Notes under the pieces: generated by a model | Seen by the model: only the letters and a program-made list of their open reading frames with translations | What the model was told of the DNA's origin: nothing | The model's database searches: none | Part shown: positions 35,801-41,499 of the stretch, one piece after another | Layout: each line of letters begins with the position of its first letter | How positions within the stretch are numbered: position 1 is the stretch's first letter | NCBI RefSeq assembly: GCF_014694405.1 | Contig: NZ_JAAUWV010000032.1 | Span: 1-50,196 of the forward strand | DNA from: Pseudoalteromonas sp. S16_S37 | Lineage (GTDB): Bacteria; Pseudomonadota; Gammaproteobacteria; Enterobacterales; Alteromonadaceae | Direction of reading: 5' to 3' | Length of the DNA stretch: 50,196 nucleotides | Translations under genes and position numbers: made by a program

Positions 35801-38800
35801 CGCTTGTGTCGCCAAAGCCAACTTGTCAATAAGTTGCTGTACGCTCCAGCTAATGTCAGCGCTGTCAGGGTCAGTAAAAGTAATTTTTTCAATGGTACTA
35901 TTTTCGTCAAACTGCCCTATTATGCGAATTTCATCGATGCCTTCATTGATAATGATACGCACATCTCGCTCAGTGCGAATAAGCTTAATATCCTGAGCGC
36001 GGATCCCTTGCCCAAATACTATTTCGTTTATACCTTTTTCAGCGGTATTTTCGGCAATGACATCTAACCCAAAACCTAGCTCGAAGCGGTATAGGTCATT
36101 ACCTTTACCACCATCTAAAATGTCGTCACCTGCTCCGCCAATCAGCGTATCATCCCCTTGACCACCCAAAAGCGTATCTTGTGCGTCACCACCATCGAGG
36201 GTATCGTTGCCCTGCCCACCAAAAAGCAGGTCATTGTCACCTTGCCCTTGTAAATGATCGTTACCTTCATCGCCGTGCAACGTATCATTACCAGCGCCTC
36301 CAGTTAGTACATCATCACCCGCTTTACCGTATACCAAATCATCACCAGCGAGCGTATTAAAAGTATCCGCACTAGAAGTGCCGTGTATTTCATCATCGCC
36401 TTCAGTCAAGTGTTGCGTCACTGCATTAATGGTGTCAAAGTGCTCTGGTCCTACCTCTAACATGCTGCCATCGGTAAACACAATGGCATCAATGTGCCTA
36501 GCTAAACCATCCTGAGCAAAGTGAGACTCTATAAATAACCTGTCATCGGTGCCGATTATTTCTATTACTAGGTCATCACCTCTACGTAGCAAGGTAATAT
36601 CGGCAAGACTAAGAGAGCCAACTATGTTAACCGTGTCACGGCGTCTATTACCTTGACTATCTAGTAATGCGTCTATATTACGGATGGTGTCTTGGCCATA
36701 GCCAATCCCAAAGCGATAAACATCGTTGCCTTCTCCACCAATCAATACATCGTTGCCTGTGCCGCCATCAATTACATCATTTCCAGCTCCTGCATCTAGC
36801 GTATCATCCCCATCTAAACCAAATATAAAGTCATCGGCATCACCTGTTGATACTTCAGGATTGAGGATGTTCTCAAGGTTTGATAACAATGCTTTGGTGA
36901 AGTCGGAGTAACCGTCTAGTTCACCTGAGTCAACTTTAGCCGTAAATTGCGCTACAAAATGCTTGAGGTGTCGGTCACTGTATGGGTCTATTCCACTGAT
37001 TGCTTTAGCAATATCCGAGATGTATAACTGTGCTTTTTCAGGATGCGCATCAACATATTTAATTACACCATCAATTGCATAGTCAAAATTTGCGTGCCAT
37101 TGCTCTGTTGCTTCATCTTTCGACCAATCTACCTGACTGAAAAAGTTCTCTAAAAAACTGCTTGCTGCAAGCTTAAAAAACAACTTATCTGACCACTTCG
37201 CAAAAATGGCTTCGTATTCACGCGCATAGTCCATACCCGTTCCTTGTGGATCAGGAATTTCAAAGCCATAAAACTGCGCTAATGCCTTAATTTTTCTTCT
37301 ATCGATCGGCGATTGATAGTAATTGCCACCTTCACTGTCAGTTTGACCTGTCCAGCGGTAAATCACCTTGTTCAGTAACTCTTGCCTCCGCTGAGCGTTA
37401 CCCGCATTAACAAAGCCCTCGACCAGTTCTTTAAGCTGTCCAGACGTATCATTTGCCATGGTTTCATGCAGTGAGCGCACATTGCCATAACCTCTAGCAT
37501 TGGGCAGTGCCGCAATATGTTCTGGTGCTACAAACGGAGTGAGTTGCGTTTGCGTTAAGTTAACATCAAACCACACATCATTCATTGCACGAACCTGACC
37601 GTCATTGGTTGTAAAAAAACCAAGTTGACGGTGCTCGTTATTATGATTATCTATGATTTCTGAGTGTTGGTGAGATAGAGATATACTGCCCACGCCAGCT
37701 TCTTCAAGCGTTAGCAGCTCACCGTCATCGGTTTTGCCATTTTGGTTTTTATCTTGAAAAACACGCAAGCGGGAAAACACGGTATCGTTGCTATCAATCA
37801 CCCCATCGCCATTGCTGTCATACTCGGCCAGTGCAACAAAGCCATTTTCGGCCTTTTGACCATTAGCTAGGATAGTATGGCTACCAAACAGCTCTTGACC
37901 GTCAGTAATTTTACCGTCGCCATTTAAATCAATGGCTAACAACCCATCATCCGCGCCAGCAAAGCCAGACAACTCGCGAATACCATCACCTTCGTGATCA
38001 AAGTAAATCCCTTGCTCGTGACCCACCGTTTCAACCCCGTCACCATCTAAGTCTAAAACAAGCGGTGAAGCTGGCTGAGGGGTGGGTGTACGCGGTGGTG
38101 CTTTGGGTGTTGCTGTTTCAGCCACGCCAAACTCAGAGTATGACGCCATAGCGGTTTCAAATGACGCGTTACCGTTACCAGCTGTCATGTAATTTACACT
38201 TAACACCTTGCCAGATATGGCATCCATCATCCTGTCGTACCAACCATCTATAGAACGGTCAATATTGCTAATGCGCTCTAGTATGTCGCCTGCTTGATTA
38301 GCCATCCAATCTGAAAAACTGTCAAAAGAGTCACCTAAAGAAGCTTGTACATCATCGTATACTTGGTCGAGAAACTCAGCACTTGTATCTAGTGCATTAT
38401 TAACATGTTCCGTCATCTCTAACTTATCCCAGGCGACAGACACACCATATGCAGCTGCTGCACCAACCACCGCAGCCCCAATAACTGGTAAACTTGCAGA
38501 AAATACGTATGCCCCAAGAACACCCCCAGCAAACCCAGCTAATCCTCCTACTAGCGTTTTTAGGCTACCAGCTATTTCACCTTCTGTTTTTACATTGACC
38601 GTCAAATCCAATACCGTCAGCGGCCCTGTTTTAGTGTATTTGATAAACCTTTGAAATGCGGCCACTTCTTGTGCTGATAATTTATTAACTGAAAGTTGCT
38701 CAAAAATTGAAAGAAATGAGTCTAGCGCACCTTGTACAGCGGTGATCTCATTCCCCCAAGTATCTGGACGATAAGGCTTAGCAGTCACCGCATTCGCGAC

Positions 38801-39022
38801 AGTGTCTAACTGAGGGTCAAAGTGCACCAGTACATTATCTGCATCAACACCACCAACTAATCCAGTATCAATCGCCTGCTCTGAACCAGCTGGCCCCCCT
38901 TCTGTTATAGTGCCATCAGTATTGATCCAACGTTTGGTCCCATCTGGCAAGGTGTATTGCCGTGGGATAACAGGTATTGCTAAATTATATTCTTGGAAAT
39001 ATCTATGATTTAAAAAATCCAT
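29861..39022 (-). CDS. Giant RTX protein, type I secretion cargo
   Basis: Predicted secreted Ca-binding protein of 3053 residues without an N-terminal signal peptide. Order: a unique N-terminus; a Gly/Ala-rich hydrophobic stretch (152-197); a Pro/Thr linker (302-318); a FrpC-like self-processing module (about 320-490) with DLDGDG, DLNGDGKITDGQE and DSNGDGVID Ca loops, but Ser319-Pro320 where FrpC has Asp-Pro; a helical domain (about 500-725); then from about 729 RTX nonapeptide blocks alternating with beta modules of the haemolysin-associated type (about ten). It ends with 37 uninterrupted nonapeptides (about 2560-2893), an eleventh beta module and a tail that probably carries the secretion signal. 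GAGGG precedes the ATG. Toxin, adhesin and enzyme are all open; no acyltransferase is nearby. Confidence 0.9.
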   Translation of the reverse strand: MDFLNHRYFQEYNLAIPVIPRQYTLPDGTKRWINTDGTITEGGPAGSEQAIDTGLVGGVDADNVLVHFDPQLDTVANAVTAKPYRPDTWGNEITAVQGALDSFLSIFEQLSVNKLSAQEVAAFQRFIKYTKTGPLTVLDLTVNVKTEGEIAGSLKTLVGGLAGFAGGVLGAYVFSASLPVIGAAVVGAAAAYGVSVAWDKLEMTEHVNNALDTSAEFLDQVYDDVQASLGDSFDSFSDWMANQAGDILERISNIDRSIDGWYDRMMDAISGKVLSVNYMTAGNGNASFETAMASYSEFGVAETATPKAPPRTPTPQPASPLVLDLDGDGVETVGHEQGIYFDHEGDGIRELSGFAGADDGLLAIDLNGDGKITDGQELFGSHTILANGQKAENGFVALAEYDSNGDGVIDSNDTVFSRLRVFQDKNQNGKTDDGELLTLEEAGVGSISLSHQHSEIIDNHNNEHRQLGFFTTNDGQVRAMNDVWFDVNLTQTQLTPFVAPEHIAALPNARGYGNVRSLHETMANDTSGQLKELVEGFVNAGNAQRRQELLNKVIYRWTGQTDSEGGNYYQSPIDRRKIKALAQFYGFEIPDPQGTGMDYAREYEAIFAKWSDKLFFKLAASSFLENFFSQVDWSKDEATEQWHANFDYAIDGVIKYVDAHPEKAQLYISDIAKAISGIDPYSDRHLKHFVAQFTAKVDSGELDGYSDFTKALLSNLENILNPEVSTGDADDFIFGLDGDDTLDAGAGNDVIDGGTGNDVLIGGEGNDVYRFGIGYGQDTIRNIDALLDSQGNRRRDTVNIVGSLSLADITLLRRGDDLVIEIIGTDDRLFIESHFAQDGLARHIDAIVFTDGSMLEVGPEHFDTINAVTQHLTEGDDEIHGTSSADTFNTLAGDDLVYGKAGDDVLTGGAGNDTLHGDEGNDHLQGQGDNDLLFGGQGNDTLDGGDAQDTLLGGQGDDTLIGGAGDDILDGGKGNDLYRFELGFGLDVIAENTAEKGINEIVFGQGIRAQDIKLIRTERDVRIIINEGIDEIRIIGQFDENSTIEKITFTDPDSADISWSVQQLIDKLALATQASDTLWGSRDADTLDGLAGNDFLKGQQGNDVLFGGQGDDTVEGDEGNDQLFGNEGHDILKGGAGDDQLSGGLGNDKLSGGLGEDVLQGGLGDDHLFGGYGNDTYLISADGSRDVIESTNNAHSLERILFAQGIAKEDISYQRTGNSLLITIDSNNLNTQVIVQNAFIGSQFELDHLAFHDGSTVEFSHVIRQLKDWSGSDGDDDIYGDEQDNIFNAGKGHDSVYGRAGNDLIVGGDGVDNLYGDSGNDVLKGEAGNDRLFGGDGDDTLYGGVGDDILLGNLGDDSFSGGAGNDIADGGLGTDTYHFNIGDGRLEIHDESYSDDVNKIVFGSGITPDDLQIDFGSEDDLEQQLEGNENPSFPHRYMTLSLSNGDTITIRNFADHLEQPIVNFEFEFANGEVLNYEALIANYLNGTSQDDRINGFLTDDEINGQAGNDTIHGFGGEDTIHGGDGNDTLYGDYNNDLLFGDAGDDKIFGGEGHDTLEGGSGNDTLKGGSGDDVFRGGAGNDTVEGGFGNDIYHFALGDGQLTINNYEANAQAAHDTLQLAEGISMDDVVVIHDTSNFTDNLILSFGNDEYIKVRHYFDDIRYTLDKIQFANGDVWQLDDVKARYLQTAMTSEADRIFGFDEADQINGLAGHDYIEGRGGYDILYGGEGNDTLNGGSGDDKLYGGPGSDRLIGGTGRDVYHYNKGDGYLTIDDSDDNQLNAGELLFGEGIEQSDLHLKRFGEHLVISLGEGEQIKVENFYAQSTSTYYKLAAVTFADGGSLDLTLLDDLADLAGTHGNDEIEGTSSADVINGLGGNDIIKGGQGDDKLYGDEGDDQLYGGEGNDELSGGAGDDYLAGGEGDDVYHYNRGDGTIEIRDRDNTGVGVGNIIKLGEGILPSEILFERGLNANDLYESLTLVLSDGGKIKITDFYFEGKLSIGAIEFADGTVWTPQDIQAMITASTNDDDLIQGIAIGEALDGMSGNDTLYGRGGNDVISGGEGDDTIYGGSGDDVLIGGQGNDFMQGGQGSDIYQYSQGDGSLTIDAQFDRTDKLVLMGGIKKSDLQIQRAEEDLVLTLAADQQITIKGYFSERWYANIYPISSRRNEDAGLTIEFENGSSLKPQEVREALLSASNGNDVLIAYSLPEDGEQPITLNALDGDDIVYGHSGVDELNGGRGNDTLFGANGDDILVGGAGDDELKGGDGDDYLSGGTGSDYVEGGKGSDTYTYARGDGLLAINNRDDDYLNSIDRLVFASDIKTEDVRISRLGDDLYLTFELGDEIKVESYFDELGGHARYRLDRVEFVDGTVWEYAQLKDAPFRVPDGTAGDDHIIGSDRDDNISGFAGNDKLEGGAGNDVLKGGEGDDELIGGAGDDHLYGGAGTDTMAGGLGVDTYHYNRGDGELAISASVSQETQLPIDVLQFGDDISVNDLTFSRSANDLLIKLSGGGEIQIKGYYWAIDIGTLAAIKFADGSQLDLAVVNKIPPVGTDNGEGISGTSLNDYIDGRGGSDGLFGHDGDDEIHGGLGDDYINAGNGNDKLFGEQGRDNMFGFAGDDYLDGGEGQDYLDGGDGDDTIVGGLDDDRLSGGLGNDALHGGSGDDYILAGSGDDTLIGDEGNDYLYGQDGHDYIDGGNGNDRLSGGLGNDELIGGDGDDVLEGDSGNDTLQSGAGKDKLEGGEGDDHLEGGDGRDELNGGKGNDHLDGGADRDELYGKEGHDTLLGGDGDDDLYGDEGNDILNGNTGNDNLFAGSGDDILYGDEGNDSLYAGNGNDKLYGGTGDDYLEASSGNDELFGGDGNDQLWGSWGQNSLNGGGGDDSIYAGAGDETLTGGSGSDTYYYYHGAGHDVITAEQESELGATNKLVLNAGINSSMLTFKRVDQQLVIEIEGGTTSSGNIIEPGSITLEHFYSSDSSSSFSDLQIDFVEFSDGTVWDKATLHSKVVGDSPSLMGVATDANIELMFESLSQSLNSMGLDNDASEIGRRQLIEPCMMMYDIQ
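30345..31355 (-). repeat. Terminal RTX array: 37 in-register nonapeptides
   Basis: A coding tandem repeat with 27-nt period encodes 37 consecutive GGxGxDxLx-type nonapeptides without a register break (first unit NDYIDGRGG, last DETLTGGSG). It would form a single long Ca-bound parallel beta roll. Boundaries are accurate to within a few units. Confidence 0.85.
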
Positions 39023-39052
39023 TTAAATAACCCTCGTAAAAACAATAAAAAC

Positions 39053-39718
39053 TCACTTTTCACAATAAAAAAGTGAAGAAAAAAACACAAAAACAAACCT
39101 CGAGTAAAAATTAATTAAATTCCCCACCATTACAAAAAACAAAATCAAACTTGGAGCCCCAATCACGAGCAAAACCTCCATAGATTCATATATAAAAAAG
39201 CCCCCAAAACCATCACTAGAGCTTGCAACACCCATAGAAAAAAAATGGTAATACACATACCAGAAAACAAAATGCAAACCTATGTAGATAATAAAAATAC
39301 GAATTAAACAATATGACAATGACTTCCCTTTAAAATCATTATTAATTTTATTAATTAAAGTAGAAAACTCACCAAAAATCAGACCATATAAAATCATTGG
39401 TACAGAAAACATCACCCACACGGTATAAATAGCACCGTGATAAAGTCTCATCGACCCCGATGCTTTTGCTTGCTCTTCCAGCACTGGATTAAAACTGCTA
39501 TGCCAATTAACAATGGCTTCAAGCCACTTCGGATACCCATCTACACCACCCGAAGCAATATATGCCTGAGGATCAATCAACACGTAATAAATCAAAAAAT
39601 GCAGCAAAATAAATAAAGACAACATAGCGTATAAAAAATAGTTGGCTTTTTTTATATCTATACCAGTAACCGAATACGGCTTCTGAATTTCTTCCAAAAA
39701 ACGTTGTTTAAAAGACAT
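39053..39718 (-). CDS. Small membrane protein of the RTX operon, copy 2
   Basis: Polytopic membrane protein of 221 residues with about four to five hydrophobic segments (near 28-45, 97-120, 135-160, 175-215). I do not recognise a family. It is clearly paralogous to the gene just upstream: LLHFLIYYVLIDPQAYIASGG matches LLHIAIYVYLIEPTEYMRSAG there, and AIYTVWVMFSVPMILYGLIFG matches ALYTVWILFSFLFFIYGVVFF. The start at 39718 has AGAGGAAAT immediately upstream. It lies between the exporter genes and the RTX gene (30 nt before the latter) in an AT-rich stretch, so a role in RTX export, assembly or immunity is inferred only. Confidence 0.75.
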   Translation of the reverse strand: MSFKQRFLEEIQKPYSVTGIDIKKANYFLYAMLSLFILLHFLIYYVLIDPQAYIASGGVDGYPKWLEAIVNWHSSFNPVLEEQAKASGSMRLYHGAIYTVWVMFSVPMILYGLIFGEFSTLINKINNDFKGKSLSYCLIRIFIIYIGLHFVFWYVYYHFFSMGVASSSDGFGGFFIYESMEVLLVIGAPSLILFFVMVGNLINFYSRFVFVFFSSLFYCEK

Positions 39719-39764
39719 ATTTCCTCTCATTAAGCTAGCAAATATAAAAAGCTAAAAACCACCA

Positions 39765-40151
39765 CTACTCCCCTTTATTATTTGCTTTATACAATCGACT
39801 CAAAGCAAAAAACACAACACCATATATAAAAAACAAAAAGGAAAATAAAATCCAAACAGTGTATAGCGCAATACTGTAAGGGTTCGTTCTAAACGATGCG
39901 TGTATGTAAGGTGCTAAGTTCGGCAGATGAGCACAGTAATAATCAACAAGCTCGATATACCCTATTAGATAACCTGATTGACCAGCACTGCGCATATATT
40001 CCGTTGGCTCTATCAAATAAACGTAAATAGCAATGTGCAAAAGTAAAAACATGAATAACAGAATAAAAAGGCACACAAGCCTTATCTTGGTTAAGTTAAC
40101 GCGTTCTTCATTCACCTGCGATGAGCGCTCAAAAATTTGCGTCCAAAACAT
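39765..40151 (-). CDS. Small membrane protein of the RTX operon, copy 1
   Basis: Membrane protein of 128 residues with two clear hydrophobic segments (about 20-42 and 98-120) separated by a polar, probably periplasmic loop (about 45-95). It matches the first two-thirds of the next gene in sequence and topology but lacks its extra C-terminal segments. The ATG at 40149-40151 is preceded by AAGGAAAGAGAAG; an in-frame ATG at 40220 would overlap the HlyD gene. The family is not recognised. Its position immediately after the HlyD gene places it in the secretion operon. Confidence 0.7.
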   Translation of the reverse strand: MFWTQIFERSSQVNEERVNLTKIRLVCLFILLFMFLLLHIAIYVYLIEPTEYMRSAGQSGYLIGYIELVDYYCAHLPNLAPYIHASFRTNPYSIALYTVWILFSFLFFIYGVVFFALSRLYKANNKGE

Positions 40152-40191
40152 CTTCTCTTTCCTTAAGGTTGTGCCTACGACAATATCTGTA

Positions 40192-41499
40192 TCAACGTTC
40201 TCTTGCGCCTTCGTGTGCATGCTGAATAATCGGAGAGAGTAAAAACTCCACAATATAACGTTGCCCTGTTTTTACTTCTGCTGTTACATTCATCCCTGCG
40301 CTCAAAGGAACTTCTCTACCATCTACATTGAGGGACTGCTTATCAAGCTTCACTTTTATTGGAAAAATCAAACCTAATTGTTCGTGCTCTACAGCATCGG
40401 TAGAGACATCAATTAGAGTCCCTTCAATCACCCCGTACCGCGTAAATGGAAAGCTCTCTACTTTTACTTCAACGCTTTGCCCAGCATAAGCAAAACCAAT
40501 GTCTTTGTTGAGTAACCCTGCATCTACGATTAATTCATCATCTTCAGGAATAATGCGCATAAGCTCTTGTGCAGGTGTAACAACTTCGCCTAACGTTGTT
40601 ACGGTCAAGTTTTCAACTGTGCCGGATACAGGCGCTCTTAATTGCATCTTTTGTTCTAAAAACCGGCTTTTTACAAGATCTTCGCTAATTTGGTGATATT
40701 GAACCTGTAGTTGGTTAATTTGCGCCAGTGTATTTTGTATCGCTTCAGCTTGCTTTTGCTGCAAGTTACTATTGGCACTTGCTACTGCAGCTCTAAGGCG
40801 TTTAACATTCGCGCTTTCAATAGGTAGCTGTGCCTCTAGAGCCAATGCCTCTTGCTTCAACGCCAAATATTCTTCCCTAGAGACCATTTTGCTACTTTGT
40901 AGTTTTTCTAAAGAATCTGTGCGCTCCTGCAACAAAGGCAGGGTTTTTTCTATTTTAACTTTACTTAGCTGGGCTGACTGAAGTTCAGCCTCAAGGCGTG
41001 CCACCTCTGAGCTCAACATACTTATCTGGGTCTCATGAAGCCGCTTTTCGCTGTTTAGTAGTCTAGCTTGCTCACTCGTCAGCTGTGGCAAACTCTGTGC
41101 TGACTTGTTTTCTAACCAATTGCTGTATTGAGTTAACCGATAAATTTGCTGTTGCAAGTCACTTTGCTGATGCGCTAGATTTCGACTTTGAGCAGCGTTT
41201 ATTGCAGGGTCTAATTCAAGCAATAAGTCTCCTTTATTTACCTTTTGTCCCTCATAAGTATAAATTTTAGAAATAACGCCAGACTCCATCGGCTGAACCG
41301 TTTTAACACGCTGTTTTGGAACAACTTTACCTGTTGCAGTTGCAACAATATCAATGGGGCTCAAACATATCCACGTAATACCGACTATCAGCAGTGAAAC
41401 TAACGTCCACACAATACCACGAGCCAGCTTAGGTGGAGGGGCCGCCTGAATTTCCAGCGCTGCTGGTAAAAATTCATAATCAATAACACGAGACTTCAT
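40192..41499 (-). CDS. HlyD-family type I secretion periplasmic adaptor
   Basis: Membrane fusion protein of 435 residues linking the ABC exporter to an outer membrane TolC channel. It has a short cytoplasmic N-terminus, one membrane segment (about 28-46), a lipoyl half-motif (GVISKIYTYEGQKVNKGDLLLELD), long alpha-helical coiled coils (about 105-285), a second lipoyl half (LRAPVSGTVENLTVTTLGEVV), and a C-terminal beta-barrel domain. Its start overlaps the exporter stop as ATGA. No TolC gene lies in the window, so a TolC encoded elsewhere is presumed. Confidence 0.93.
   Translation of the reverse strand: MKSRVIDYEFLPAALEIQAAPPPKLARGIVWTLVSLLIVGITWICLSPIDIVATATGKVVPKQRVKTVQPMESGVISKIYTYEGQKVNKGDLLLELDPAINAAQSRNLAHQQSDLQQQIYRLTQYSNWLENKSAQSLPQLTSEQARLLNSEKRLHETQISMLSSEVARLEAELQSAQLSKVKIEKTLPLLQERTDSLEKLQSSKMVSREEYLALKQEALALEAQLPIESANVKRLRAAVASANSNLQQKQAEAIQNTLAQINQLQVQYHQISEDLVKSRFLEQKMQLRAPVSGTVENLTVTTLGEVVTPAQELMRIIPEDDELIVDAGLLNKDIGFAYAGQSVEVKVESFPFTRYGVIEGTLIDVSTDAVEHEQLGLIFPIKVKLDKQSLNVDGREVPLSAGMNVTAEVKTGQRYIVEFLLSPIIQHAHEGARER

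Noticed and set aside
30345..36838. Regular 27-bp spaced repeats resembling a CRISPR array or minisatellite
   Set aside because: The period equals nine codons and the frame encodes RTX nonapeptides throughout; the units vary and there are no spacers.
33069..36911. Several Ser/Pro-rich rightward reading frames opposite the RTX gene
   Set aside because: They are antisense shadows of Gly-Asp-rich codons, lack ribosome binding sites and have no plausible composition.
38000..39022. LapA-type adhesin with an N-terminal retention module and LapG cleavage site
   Set aside because: I see no TAAG/PAAG-type cleavage site near the N-terminus and no LapD or LapG gene in the window; the N-terminal organisation is closer to FrpC.
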